A stretch of DNA of 64,000 nucleotides from Regnicoccus_A sp014224355 (GCF_050920705.1 NZ_CP154799.1:806001-870000), one strand, 5' to 3'; shown: positions 25,180-33,751, numbered from the stretch's first letter. Notes: generated by a model not told the origin, from the sequence alone. Made by a program: numbers and translations.

Positions 25180-26238
25180 TTGCTGTTTGGCTATCCCATT
25201 GCGGCAACGAATGACAATTGGCTTCATGAATGTCTGTGCGAAGTGAATAGGAGCATCCATGATACTGTTGATGCCGGAAGATGCTATCCAGGCTGGCCCG
25301 CTATTCTGCCAGTTGCGCATCGAGAAAGGCTGAGTGCAAGGACAGGCTTTCGAGATCGCCTGGCAAATTACGATAGGACTGTTCGCAGGTTCTCGAAAGC
25401 CAACAGAGCCCGTATTCTTGAAGCTGTAACAGACCAGAACCGATTATCTGATCTGCTAATCGGAAGATGTAACTGCGCCAGGCTTGCCGAACTGCCAAAG
25501 ATCGTTCATAAGCCAGTCAAAGAACTATTTGACTTCGCATTCGATCGGCTAACTGATCTGGGTGTACGTGATTCACACTATATTGGCATCTACGAAACAA
25601 CCCAGGATCACGTCTGTCCCTTTTGTGGGGTCGAATACATGGATGCGCCAGGAGCGCCTCGCGAAGCCTTGGATCACTATCTCGCAAAAAGCATTTATCC
25701 TTTCGCTGCCGCAAATCTAAGAATCCTCGTGCCAATGGGCAATAAGTGCAATTCGAGATATAAGCTGACGACCGATATTATCTGGCGTGATGATGGGACA
25801 CGTCGTCCGGCCATTGATCCCTATAGCCATTTTAGGGTCCAAGTTCTGTTGGACGACAGTGAACCCTTCCACGGTGAATCTGAGTATACGCCAAAGTGGG
25901 CTATCTGCTTCGTGCCCGATACGCCAGCCTTGGCGACCTGGGACGAGGTCTTCAAAGTTCGAGAACGCTACTGCCGAGATCATTTAAACCCGTCGTTTCC
26001 CAGCTGGCTCGGCATCTTTGGGAGCTGGGTCCGCTCTGCTCGGCTAGAGATAGACTCTGATGTAGAGATCGTAGATGCTCTGCGGCGTTACGAGGAGTGC
26101 TTAGCCGCATGTGGAATGCAAGACCGGGCTTTTCTCAAGGCTGCCGTCTTTCGCATGCTTCGACGCCACTGCGAAGCTGGTGATCAACGCCTGCTCAGTC
26201 AGATTAAGAATTTGGTGGCTCATTCCGGTATTTCTTGA
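25180..26238 (+). CDS. HNH endonuclease-like protein, possible orphaned defence effector
   Basis: The core at about residues 150-195 is 'DHVCPFCGVEYMDAPG' then 'ALDHYLAKSIYPFAAANL' then 'LVPMGNKCNSRYK'. This is a CxxC...DHxxxKS...N...CN treble-clef HNH fold of the type used in two-gene defence systems such as Septu (PtuB) and retron- or ATPase-linked HNH effectors. The N-terminal 140 and C-terminal 150 residues match nothing I know. TTG 25180 is preferred: an AGGAGG lies 10 bp upstream and the upstream stop 2 bp before. A TTG at 25147 is also in frame. The partner gene has been destroyed by an IS, so the system is probably non-functional. The defence role is inference. Confidence 0.65.
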   Translation: MLFGYPIAATNDNWLHECLCEVNRSIHDTVDAGRCYPGWPAILPVAHRERLSARTGFRDRLANYDRTVRRFSKANRARILEAVTDQNRLSDLLIGRCNCARLAELPKIVHKPVKELFDFAFDRLTDLGVRDSHYIGIYETTQDHVCPFCGVEYMDAPGAPREALDHYLAKSIYPFAAANLRILVPMGNKCNSRYKLTTDIIWRDDGTRRPAIDPYSHFRVQVLLDDSEPFHGESEYTPKWAICFVPDTPALATWDEVFKVRERYCRDHLNPSFPSWLGIFGSWVRSARLEIDSDVEIVDALRRYEECLAACGMQDRAFLKAAVFRMLRRHCEAGDQRLLSQIKNLVAHSGIS

Positions 26239-26316
26239 GCAGTGGCTCCAGGCTCACACTGCCTCGCTTCTAGAACAATCAACTTGCTCATTTTTAGCGT
26301 TGTTTGACCTATCCGC

Positions 26317-26756
26317 GTGGCGAGCGGAAGCTTCAGCCTTGATGCGCTGGTGGCACATGCCCTTGCAGCCGTGCCACCCCCTTGGCCACCCGCGCTGCCT
26401 TCTCGTTCAAAGACTTTCCCGGCGTCCCGGTACGCCACCTTTATCTCTACCACGTCGGCTACCCCACCGGCGCCGCCTGGCGTTTTGCGGAGTCCAAGCG
26501 GGAGTCCTCCGATCCCGCTTCCCTCCTTGTCACTTTCCTGAGATCCCAGCCCAGGGCGGCGCAGATCGAGAACTCCGAGGAGACCGCCGATGCCGAGTAC
26601 CGCTATCGGGTGCAGCTGCTCCCCGGCCCCGATCCCCAGCTGCTGGTGCAGGCCTGGCGGCGTCTTCCTGCCAGCAGTTCCTGGCATCCCCGCTGCGGTC
26701 CAATGGAGCTGGCAGTGTTCGTCCGGCGCTTCCTGTCCGGGGGCCTTCCCGATTGA
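26317..26756 (+). pseudogene. Conserved-looking hypothetical protein with one frameshift
   Basis: From GTG 26317 the frame reads ASGSFSLDALVAHALAAVPP. After a C5 run (26377-26381) the sense continues in another frame as 'ATRAAFSFKDFPGVPVRHLYLYHVG' to 'FVRRFLSGGLPD' (stop 26756). Adding one C restores a single 147-residue protein. No family recognised; it is acidic/basic mixed without membrane segments. It lies convergent to the EVE-HNH gene. Either a recent pseudogene or an indel error in the assembly. Confidence 0.4.
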
Positions 26757-26763
26757 CCAACGA

Positions 26764-27704
26764 TCATCGGCGCAGTACCTCCCGATGGGCACTCAGAAAC
26801 TGCTCCTGCTCCCGGCTGAACGGTCGGATCAGGTTCGCCCCCTCGATCCCCCAGCAGCGCAATGCCTCCCGGGCCGCCTCGTGCTCACAGATCAGCTGTC
26901 CTCTGGAATCGAAGCTGATCCAGTTGCGGTCGAACAGTTTGTCCACATGGGGGGAGAGCAGCAGGCCGTTGGCGCCATCGAGCCGCTCACGGTTGTCGCA
27001 GTCGCGCCAGGGCTTGATGTGGCTCGCCACCAGGAACTGCTGCCGCGCCAACCCCGTGACGCGGCAGGCCGGTTCCCGTTCGACCACCCGATGGCGGAAC
27101 AACCCCTGCCCCAGCCGCGCCTTGGTGAGCGCATCGCGTTCGGTGCTGCTCGGCACCTCCCGCAACCGCTGCATGTCATCGAGCAGGGCAGCGGTGTAGT
27201 CGCCCTCTTCCGCCAGCACCACCAGGTGCACCCGCACCGCGGGTTCGGCATGGTCTTCGATCAGCTTCAGCAGCAGCAGGCCCAGCGTTTCGCTCAGCCC
27301 CGCCAGGTACACCCCCTGGTTGCCCCGGCCCGTGCTGGTGCTGATCGGGCTGTGGCGCTCCGGCAGCAGTGGCTGGATCAGCTCGAAATGGGTTTGCGGC
27401 ACCAGGGCCTGGCGCAGCGGCTGCCAGTTCACCCGCACCAGCCAGCCCTCCTGGCTCCAGTTGTCGCCCGCGGCGCCAAACTCCGGCGGCTTCTGCGCCG
27501 TGACCGCTGTCGTTTCCACCAGACCGATCTGGCTGATGCGCCCATTGGCGTAGCTGAACACCACATCCCCGCGCTGGCAGGGGTGAGGTTGTCATAGGTC
27601 ACGTTGCGGGCGCCGTTGGCATTGGCCTTGGGCGACCAGACGTAGCCGCCGTCGGTCTCCTGACGGTAGGTCTGCTTGTGGTTGACGCACCAGTAGGAGG
27701 GCAC
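26764..27704 (-). pseudogene. EVE-domain/HNH restriction endonuclease-like gene with one frameshift
   Basis: Read from ATG 27704, the N-terminus 'YWCVNHKQTYRQETDGGYVW' with 'ARNVTYDNLTPASAG' belongs to an EVE-like modified-base reader. After a frame change at the C4 run 27567-27570 it continues 'VVFSYANGRISQIGLVE', which completes that domain. The C-terminal HNH_2 domain is intact: 'CRVTGLARQQFLVASHIKPW' followed by 'RLDGANGLLLSPHVDKLFD' and 'ISFDSRGQL'. EVE-HNH proteins are thought to cut modified foreign DNA. One extra G in the coding strand would restore the frame, so this may be an assembly error rather than true decay. Confidence 0.75.
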
Positions 27705-27755
27705 GGATCAGGCCTGGCGCTTTCTTTGTTGTAGCTGAGGTTGTGAGGGGTGTCC

Positions 27756-28713
27756 TCAGTAGCTCTGATGCGCCGGAATCACCCCCCGCACCCCACCCCG
27801 CGGCTCCTCGCAATCCTCCTCCCGCCTCGGAATCAGATGCCAGGGCGCATGAAACACCGTCTGCCCCGCTGCCTCGCCTGAGTTCAGCCCCACATTCCAG
27901 CCGCTGATCGTGGGGTCCTGGGCGCTGAGCTGCTCCCGCCGCAGCTTCAGCAGCTCCACCGCGGCGTTCCACTCCGGCTGGTGCAGCGCCAGCCCGTCGG
28001 CCACATGGCGCCGCGGGATCACCAGGCTGTGGCCAGTTCAGCAGCACCCGGCCGCTGCCCTCCAGCGCGCAGAACACACAGCCCGCGTCGCGCAGAGCGT
28101 AGCTGGCCTGCACGCCGCGGAAGTCGGTGGTGTCGGTGTCGCGCTTGCCGGCATTGCAGCGGAAGCAGAGGGCCTGCAAGTTGCTGAGGTCGTCAGAGCC
28201 GCCCTGGTTCCTGGGCACGATGTGGTCCACCTCCAGGGCCCTTTGGTGCTCATGGGCGCCGCAGCACTCGCAGCGGCCCCTGGCGCGGGTGAGCACCCGG
28301 TACTTGATCGAGCCGCTGATCGGCGTGCGGTGGCGGCTGCGGTGGGCGAACACCTCTTCGCCGCGCTGCTCTCGGAAGGCATCGAGGCGCTGGCGGCAGA
28401 GCTGCAGCAGCTGGTCGCGTTCGGCGTCGCTCAGCTCGTCGCCGCCCACCAGGGCGTAGGTGCCCTTCTCGCAGCGGGTGATGCCGTTGCCGGTGAGCAC
28501 CTTGCCCACCATGCGCTTCACGCGTTCGGTGTAGTACTCGATCTGGGTCACGTCTTCCCCCAGGATCCGGCGGGCCACGTCCTGCGCCGGGGCCGGGCTT
28601 CGGCGGCCGAGCAGCTCCATGAGCATCAACGGTTGGTAGACGTGGCTCATGCGCATGCGTTCGGCGATGTAGTCGCGCAGGCGCTGGTAGGTGGCGGAGG
28701 GGGGCGGGGGCAT
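27756..28713 (-). pseudogene. HNH-HIT fusion gene, copy 1 (most complete, internally deleted)
   Basis: The N-terminal 150 residues (PPPPSATYQRLRDYIAER...) form a helical region. An HNH domain follows (RGRCECCGAHEHQRALEVDH, IVPRNQGGSDDLSNLQALCF, RCNAGK) and then a HIT-like domain (CVFCALEGSGRVLL, VIPRRHVADGLAL, GLNSGEAAGQTVFHAPWHLI, PRGGVRGVI). Against copy 2 at 30442, about 50 bp is missing near 28036, removing the start of the HIT fold and shifting frame. In the HIT triad H-x-H-x-H the middle, catalytic His is replaced by Pro (HAPWH). HNH proteins cleave DNA and HIT proteins hydrolyse nucleotide conjugates; the purpose of the fusion is unknown. At least seven more fragments of this gene occur to 38 kb. 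Confidence 0.75.
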
Positions 28714-28719
28714 GGGGGC

Positions 28720-28953
28720 TCACGTGCTGGAGCGCTGCCGCCAGAGTGTTGGGTCGCGGCCGCAATGCAGAACCGCCAGCACAACGATGAAGCGCCGGAT
28801 CAGTGCACGGCGGGTGTTTCGATAGCCCTCGGCATAGGCCTCTGGGTTGCTTCGGATGCGGTGGAAGGTCTGACGCACCTCTTGCAAAAAACTCCGCCCC
28901 AGGCCCGGCTCCTGGGCTTCGTACCAACGGGCTGCGATCAGAGGGACTGCTCC
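28720..28953 (-). pseudogene. Truncated ParE/RelE-like toxin
   Basis: The frame encodes 'LIAARWYEAQEPGLGRSFLQ', 'EVRQTFHRIRSNPEAY' and 'RRALIRRF', then 'VLAVLHCGRDPTLWRQR', the ParE pattern. About 15-20 N-terminal residues are missing, because no start precedes the WYEAQ helix and the frame abuts the antitoxin stop. A central strand pair after RRALIRRF is also shortened. Intact ParE inhibits gyrase; this copy is probably dead. Stop 28720 lies 7 bp before the start of the HNH-HIT copy 1, same strand. Confidence 0.6.
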
Positions 28954-29147
28954 AGAGCGTTCAGCACGGCGTCGGCATCCAGGCCGGGATCCCCGCTTGC
29001 CAGGAACTGCTCCAACCGCTGATCGATCACCTGGCGGTCGGCTTCCGAGAGTTCCGGTCCGATCTGCTCTGCAGCAATGGAATCCCATAGGGTCTGGACC
29101 AACTCCAGCCGCTGTGCCAAGGGCAGCGTCAGCAGGTCATTCACCAC
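28938..29147 (-). CDS. ParD-like addiction-module antitoxin (PF09720-type)
   Basis: 69 residues: 'LLTLPLAQRLELVQTLWDSI' then 'LSEADRQVIDQRLEQF' and 'DADAVLNALEQS'. This is the length and pattern of the short unstable antitoxins paired with RelE/ParE toxins. It precedes and overlaps the truncated ParE frame on the minus strand. With its toxin degraded, it may persist as a free antitoxin. Confidence 0.75.
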   Translation of the reverse strand: MVNDLLTLPLAQRLELVQTLWDSIAAEQIGPELSEADRQVIDQRLEQFLASGDPGLDADAVLNALEQSL

Positions 29148-29218
29148 GCGCCGTGCCGGCAGGGCCGGTAGCCAGATGATTTCAGGGTAGCGGGGGTTTC
29201 AGGCACCTCCTCGCCACC

Positions 29219-29262
29219 CACCTTGCGCTTCCAGGATCCGCCGGGCCACGTCCTGCGCGGGC
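29219..29262 (-). repeat. HNH-HIT relic fragment with leader, upstream of a TA operon
   Basis: The segment CCAGGATCCGCCGGGCCACG and following bases are the 'DVARRILG' codons of the HNH-HIT gene, minus strand. A GC-rich stretch resembling that gene's 5' leader (GGTGACAGGGGTGGCACT near 29280) comes next, then the plus-strand DUF433 TA operon at 29403. No gene is seen between 29148 and 29402. Confidence 0.55.
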
Positions 29263-29402
29263 GCTGGGGGGGGCAGGTGGGGACTGGGGGGTGACAGGGG
29301 TGGCACTTGCCCATTGAGGAACCATCTCCTTTTGGCAATGGCCTCCCACCCCGTCCACCAGGACACCAACCTCAGCTCCCTTACTATGATTCAGCCTGAA
29401 AC

Positions 29403-30047
29403 ATGGTTTTTGCGATGCCCCCAGCCCTCACCGCCGCCACAGGGGCCGCCCTGCTCGGAACCGATGCCCGTCTGCTGAGTCAGGAATACCGCCGTGTGCT
29501 GGCCCCGCCCGAATCGCATTCCTCCGCAGCACCGCTGCGCCTGGGCTTTCGTGAGCTGCTCTACTTCCAGGTGGTCAGCGCCCTGAGTGCCGAGGGCCTT
29601 CAGCTTTCGCCTGTTCAGAAGCGTCAGGTGTTCCGTGTCCTCACCGAGAAGACTCAGCGGTTGCCTGTGGACTCACCCCCGGGTCAGGTCGCTCTGGGTG
29701 AATGGTCCCGTGGTCACGGTGAACTGCGCAAAACCGGTGCGGTGTCCTTCAGCTTCGATCTCAGCAGCGTGAGCCGGGAGGTCCGGTATCGCTATCGGCT
29801 CCTCAGGCGGCCCCATGCCCTGGTGGAGAGCAATCCAGCCATCTGCTCGGGGCAACCTGTGTTTCGGGGCACCCGAATTCCAGTCGCCGTGGTTGTGGAG
29901 CAGCTGCGCTCCGGCGTGAGCCGCACCGACCTGGAGGCCGACTTTCCCCAGCTCAGCAGGCAGGCCCTCGACTACGCCCAGATCCAGGCCCGCCTGCCGA
30001 AGCCTCCAGGCCGTCCCCGCCAACCTCTCACCCTGCAGCGCGGCTGA
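29403..30047 (+). CDS. DUF433-type antitoxin, long form
   Basis: 214 residues. The C-terminal 75 residues (NPAICSGQPVFRGTRIPVAV, 'LRSGVSRTDLEADFPQLS') are a classic DUF433 domain, a winged-helix antitoxin of Mut7-C/PIN-like toxins. The N-terminal 130 residues are an extra DNA-binding or dimerisation part ('LGFRELLYFQVVSALSAEGL') seen in longer members. The frame ends 11 bp before the toxin start at 30059, so they form an operon. Confidence 0.75.
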   Translation: MVFAMPPALTAATGAALLGTDARLLSQEYRRVLAPPESHSSAAPLRLGFRELLYFQVVSALSAEGLQLSPVQKRQVFRVLTEKTQRLPVDSPPGQVALGEWSRGHGELRKTGAVSFSFDLSSVSREVRYRYRLLRRPHALVESNPAICSGQPVFRGTRIPVAVVVEQLRSGVSRTDLEADFPQLSRQALDYAQIQARLPKPPGRPRQPLTLQRG

Positions 30048-30058
30048 AGGCCCATCCC

Positions 30059-30436
30059 TTGAGGCTGTTGATCGACGAAAACCTCAGCCCTCGTCTCGCC
30101 CGTTGGGCCTGTGACATGGGAATTCCAGCAGAGGCTGCCGTGCATGTCGGTCTTGCTGGCGCTGCGGATGAGGATGTCTTCGCCCATGCAATGGCTCGGG
30201 ATCAGATTGTGGTCACGGTGAACGTGGGGGATTTCATGCGATTGGCCGCCGCCATGGAAGTTCACCCAGGCGTGATCGCTCTCAGGGAAGCTGGTTTGAA
30301 TGCGGAAGAGCAATGGCTCAGGGTCCAGTCAGCCTTGCAGCTGATCAACCAGAGCCGTGACCCTGACATGGTTAATCGGGTGCTTGAAGTTCAATCCGAC
30401 GTTGTTGTCCGATGTCATGAGATTCCCGCCAGCTGA
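30059..30436 (+). CDS. DUF5615 PIN-like toxin
   Basis: 125 residues starting at TTG 30059. 'LLIDENLSPRLARW' supplies the first acidic residue of a PIN-like nuclease and 'DEDVFAHAMARDQIVVTVNVGDF' the second acidic cluster. This is the DUF5615 (Mut7-C-like) family of predicted RNases paired with DUF433 antitoxins. It appears full length. A relic of the HNH-HIT gene begins only 6 bp after its stop on the opposite strand. Confidence 0.75.
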   Translation: MRLLIDENLSPRLARWACDMGIPAEAAVHVGLAGAADEDVFAHAMARDQIVVTVNVGDFMRLAAAMEVHPGVIALREAGLNAEEQWLRVQSALQLINQSRDPDMVNRVLEVQSDVVVRCHEIPAS

Positions 30437-30441
30437 TCTCA

Positions 30442-31232
30442 TCAGATCTGCATCGAATGAACCAGCTCCACCACGGCGTTCCACTCCGGCTGGTGCAGCG
30501 CCAGCCCGTCGGCCACATGGCGCCGGGGGATCACCAGACTGTGGCCCGGCGTCACCGGGTAGGCATCGGCGATGCACAGCGCCAGCTCGTTCTCCAGCAG
30601 CACCCGGCCGCTGCCCTCCAGCGCGCAGAACACACAGCCCGCCTCGCGCCTGGCGTAGCTGGCCTGCAGACCGCGGAAGTCGGTGGAGTCGGTGTCGCGC
30701 TTGCCGGCATTGCAGCGGAAGCAGAGCGCCTGCAGGTTGCTGAGGTCGTCGGAGCCGCCGTGGTTTCTGGGCACGATGTGATCCACCTCCAGGGCTCGCT
30801 GGTGTTCATGGGCGCCGCAGCACTCGCAGCGGCCCCTGGCGCGGGTGAGCACCCGGTACTTGATCGAGCCGCTGATCGGGGTGCGGTGGTGGCTGCGGTG
30901 GGCAAACACCCCCTCGCCGCGCTGTTGGCGGAACGCATCGAGGCGCTGGCGGCAGAGCTGCAGCAGCTGGTCGCGCTCGGCGTCGCTCAGCTCGTCGCCG
31001 CCCACCAGGGCATAGGCGCCCCTCTCGCAGTGGGTGATGCCGTTGCCGGTGAGCACCTTGCCCACCATGCGCGTCCCAGGATCCGCCGGGCCACATCCTG
31101 CGCCGGGGCCGGGCTGCGGCGGCCGAGCAGCTCCATGAGCATCAACGGTTAGTAGACGTGGCTCATGCGCATGCGTTCGGCGATGGTGTGCTGCAGGCGC
31201 TGGCAGGTGGCGGAGGGGGGCGGGGGCATGGG
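30442..31232 (-). pseudogene. HNH-HIT relic, copy 2 (intact HNH domain, stop in 5' part, HIT truncated)
   Basis: It begins as copy 1 (PPPPSATCQRLQHTIAERMR) but a CAA-to-TAA change ends the frame after HVY. A roughly 39-bp deletion near 31075 joins the RRILG codons to MVGKVL. The HNH core is undamaged (CECCGAHEHQRALEVDHIVP, RNHGGSDDLSNLQALCFRCN), and so is the start of the HIT domain missing from copy 1 (ENELALCIADAYPVTPGHS). Homology ends near 30467, after which the relic abuts the DUF5615 toxin. The leader on its right (31233-31290) runs up to the TacAT operon. Confidence 0.75.
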
Positions 31233-31393
31233 GGCATCCTGGCGGGGTGTGACGGGGGGTGGCACTGGTGGAGGGGAAGCCCTGCGGCGATGCCATGCAC
31301 TCCGCCATGCCCACAGCCACGCCTTGCGGGACACCCTCGCGTGCGTCGTTTGTACTAACATTTTCCATCACCTCAAGTGGGAGATGGTTCGCC

Positions 31394-31687
31394 ATGGCTG
31401 CCATCGGAGCTTCGCCTCCTGCGCGCTCAGCCCGGCTCGGCCTGCGCGCCACTCCGGAACAGGAAGCCGTGCTGCGTCGTGCCGCCGAGGTGACCCACAA
31501 GTCGCTCACCGACTTCATCCTCGACAGCGCCTGCCTCGCTGCTGAGCAGACGCTCCTCGATCAGCGCCTGTTCATGGTCTCGGGCTCCCAGGCCCAGGCC
31601 CTGATCGATCTGCTGGACCGCCCCGAACAGACCAACGAGGGTCTGCGTGATCTGTTCACCAGGCAGGCACCCTGGGACGCCCAGTGA
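31394..31687 (+). CDS. tacA: DUF1778/TacA-type antitoxin
   Basis: 97 residues from ATG 31394: 'ARLGLRATPEQEAVLRRAAEVTHKSLTDFILDSAC' is the RHH DNA-binding part of DUF1778 antitoxins, followed by a C-terminal toxin-binding helix ('LLDRPEQTNEGLRDLFTRQAPW'). It overlaps the GNAT toxin start by 4 bp. Such antitoxins repress their own operon. Longer in-frame openings upstream run into the HNH-HIT leader and are not used. Confidence 0.85.
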   Translation: MAAIGASPPARSARLGLRATPEQEAVLRRAAEVTHKSLTDFILDSACLAAEQTLLDQRLFMVSGSQAQALIDLLDRPEQTNEGLRDLFTRQAPWDAQ

Positions 31688-32184
31688 CCTGGCGGCCGCC
31701 GGAGCCGCTGGCCGTCCAGCACCGGCTGGAAGGCTTTGACTGCGGCAAGCCCACATTGAATCACTGGCTGATTCACCATGCCCGCCAGGGCCAGACCGGT
31801 GGCTCGGCCCGAACGTTCGTGGTCGCTGAGGAGGAGAACCGCGTTGCCGGCTATTTCAGCCTCACCGTGGGCCAGGTCGACACGGTGGAGGCGCCAGAGC
31901 GCATCCGTCAGGGCATGGGGCGATTTCCGCTGCCCGTGGTCATCCTGGCCAGGCTCGCCGTGTCACGGGAGAACCATGGACGTGGCCTTGGTGTCGGGAT
32001 GCTTCAGGACGCGATCCGTCGGACGCTGGTGATCGCCGAGCAGGCCGGAATTCGAGCGATCCTGACCCACCCCATCGACGAAGACGCGGCGCGCTTCTAC
32101 ACCCGGTTCGGTTTCAGCGCATCGCCACTATGTCAGCAGCAACTGCTTCTGCTGCTCAAGGACGCGAGGAAGATCCTCCGCTGA
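31684..32184 (+). CDS. tacT: GNAT toxin, TacT-like tRNA acetyltransferase
   Basis: 166 residues from GTG 31684. 'FDCGKPTLNHWLIHHARQGQ', 'VAGYFSLTVGQV', 'LARLAVSRENHGRGLGVGML' (acetyl-CoA loop) and 'DEDAARFYTRFGF' are the TacT/AtaT signature. These toxins acetylate charged tRNA and stop translation. No internal damage is seen, so this pair looks functional. Confidence 0.87.
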   Translation: MTWRPPEPLAVQHRLEGFDCGKPTLNHWLIHHARQGQTGGSARTFVVAEEENRVAGYFSLTVGQVDTVEAPERIRQGMGRFPLPVVILARLAVSRENHGRGLGVGMLQDAIRRTLVIAEQAGIRAILTHPIDEDAARFYTRFGFSASPLCQQQLLLLLKDARKILR

Positions 32185-32264
32185 GCATCCTCCACCGCCT
32201 GGGCCCGCCAGAACCCCCAGGCGCATCCAGATCGGCGATGGCGATCCGCAGCAGGCCTTCAGGC

Positions 32265-32612
32265 TCAGAGAGCACCATCCAGCAACCGCCCCTCCCGCAA
32301 CGCCCTGCCGATCACGTGGCTACGCCACTGGCGGCGTTCCTCACACTCCCGCTCGGAGTACAGCAGCAGATCCAGCGACACATCCGCTCGCGCCAGCAGC
32401 CCCCAGAGGTGATTGAGCACCTCGAAGCGGTTGCGCCCTTCCAGCCAGGCATCCGGGGCAGTGATCAGCAGATCGATATCCGAGTCAGGTCCGGCGGTGC
32501 CCTTTGCCCTGGATCCGAACAGGCGTACCTCTGAGCCCGGGATAACGCCATGGATGACCTCAGCCATCGCCTGCAGGCGCGCATCGATCGGCGGCGCAAC
32601 CGGGGTGCTCAT
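32265..32612 (-). CDS. MNT-type nucleotidyltransferase
   Basis: 115 residues (ATG 32612; an alternative ATG lies at 32621). 'EVRLFGSRAKGTAGPDSDIDLLI' holds the GS-x10-D-x-D catalytic motif of minimal nucleotidyltransferases, followed by 'LDLLLYSEREC' and 'IGRALREGRLL'. MNT proteins usually neutralise HEPN RNases by AMPylating them. No HEPN gene is adjacent; the neighbour to the right is a truncated HigB on the other strand, so this is an orphan. Confidence 0.8.
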   Translation of the reverse strand: MSTPVAPPIDARLQAMAEVIHGVIPGSEVRLFGSRAKGTAGPDSDIDLLITAPDAWLEGRNRFEVLNHLWGLLARADVSLDLLLYSERECEERRQWRSHVIGRALREGRLLDGAL

Positions 32613-32735
32613 GCTCACCATTCTGGTGGATCTAGCCATTCCCGTTGGCGGCGGAGTGCTGAGGGGGCATGGCTGCATCCTGGTGCCGGCAGGCCAGTAC
32701 TGGCGCGGAACACAGGCAAGCCAGGCCGCCGCTTC

Positions 32736-32963
32736 CGAGGCTTCGCTCGGGTGGCGTTCCGCAAGCTCGCCATCCTCGACGCCACCAGATGCCTCAACGA
32801 TCTGCAGATCCCTCCGGACAATCGCCTGGAGCCGCTCAGGGGGAACCGCCATGGCCAGCAAAGGGCCTGTCTCAGAAAACGGTGCATCAACGACCAGTTC
32901 CGGCTCTGCTTTGTCTGGACGGACGCCGGGCCAGAAGAGGTCGAGATCGTTGACGTCCACTGA
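32736..32963 (+). pseudogene. higB: HigB-like toxin lacking its N-terminus
   Basis: The frame encodes 'RGFARVAFRKLAILDATRCL' and 'NDLQIPPDNRLEPLRGNRHG', then 'INDQFRLCFVWTDAGPEEVE', the HigB (plasmid maintenance killer) pattern of ribosome-dependent mRNA interferases. The first 25 or so residues of the family are replaced by unrelated frame, and no proper start precedes the conserved part. The 3' end is intact and lies 4 bp before the higA start. The toxin is probably inactive or poorly translated. Confidence 0.65.
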
Positions 32964-32967
32964 CGTG

Positions 32968-33252
32968 ATGCTCGTGCCACCTGGCGAGGTGCTGCTGGAG
33001 GAGTTCCTGCGGCCCATGGGAATCAGCCAGTACCGATTGGCGCTGGCGATCGGTGTGCCGGAGAGCCGCATCAACGCGATCGTGAAGGGCAAACGGGCCA
33101 TCACTGCCGACACCGATCTGCGCCTGTGCCGTTTCTTCGGCCTGAGCGAGGGCTTCTGGCTGCGGATGCAAGGGAGCCACGATCTGAAGCTGGCAAAGCA
33201 GGCCCTGGAAAGCGTGCTGCCGACGATCGAGCCAATCCAGTCAATGGCGTGA
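32968..33252 (+). CDS. higA: HigA-family antitoxin (XRE HTH)
   Basis: 94 residues from ATG 32968. 'PPGEVLLEEFLRPMGISQYRLALAIGVPESRINAIVKGKRAITADTDLRLCRFFGLSEGFWLRMQ' is the near-canonical HigA sequence with its HTH at about residues 20-55. It binds the operon promoter and HigB. It stops 4 bp before the HNH-HIT relic copy 3 begins. Confidence 0.88.
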   Translation: MLVPPGEVLLEEFLRPMGISQYRLALAIGVPESRINAIVKGKRAITADTDLRLCRFFGLSEGFWLRMQGSHDLKLAKQALESVLPTIEPIQSMA

Positions 33253-33254
33253 GG

Positions 33255-33540
33255 AGGGCTTGCGGTTCAGTGCCAGCAGCTGGTCGCGCTCGGCGTCGCT
33301 CAACTCCTCACCGCCCACCAGGGCGTAGGTGCCCTTCTCGCAGCGGGTGATGCCGTTGAAGGTGAACCTTGCCCACCGTGCGCTCCCCAGGATCCGGCGG
33401 GCCACGTCCTGCGCCGGGGCCGGGCTGCGGCGGCCCAGGAGTTCCATGAGCATCAGTGGTAGGTCGATGGGGCTCATGCGCATGCGTTCGACGATGTACT
33501 GCCGCAGCCGCTGGTAGGTGGCGGAGGGGGGCGGGGGCAT
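33255..33540 (-). pseudogene. HNH-HIT relic, copy 3 (5' part)
   Basis: The first 40 or so codons are well preserved (PPPPSATYQRLRQYIVERMR, LMLMELLGRRSPAPAQDVAR). The deletion at the CCAGGATCC point seen in copies 2 and 4 follows and shifts frame, then 'GITRCEKGTYALVGGEELSD'. The HNH and HIT domains are absent. The HicBA operon starts about 210 bp beyond its 5' end. Confidence 0.65.
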
Positions 33541-33751
33541 GGGGGATGCTGGCGGCTCCCGGGCGTCCGAGCCAGGTTTGGGTTTGGGCGGCCCGTCAGG
33601 CCATTGCCGCTGGGGGGATCTCCTCCGGCGTGGGCGCGCCGTGGCTGCAGCCAACCCTGCACCAGGCGTGGCTGTGCCGCCCCAGTCCGTTGGCCCGGCC
33701 AGAGGCAGCATCCCCCCCACCACTGCAAGACTGGTGCTATCGGAGGGCGCC

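Noticed and set aside
26590..27597. Long plus-strand frame opposite the EVE-HNH gene
   Set aside because: Shadow frame; the minus strand holds recognisable EVE and HNH_2 domains.
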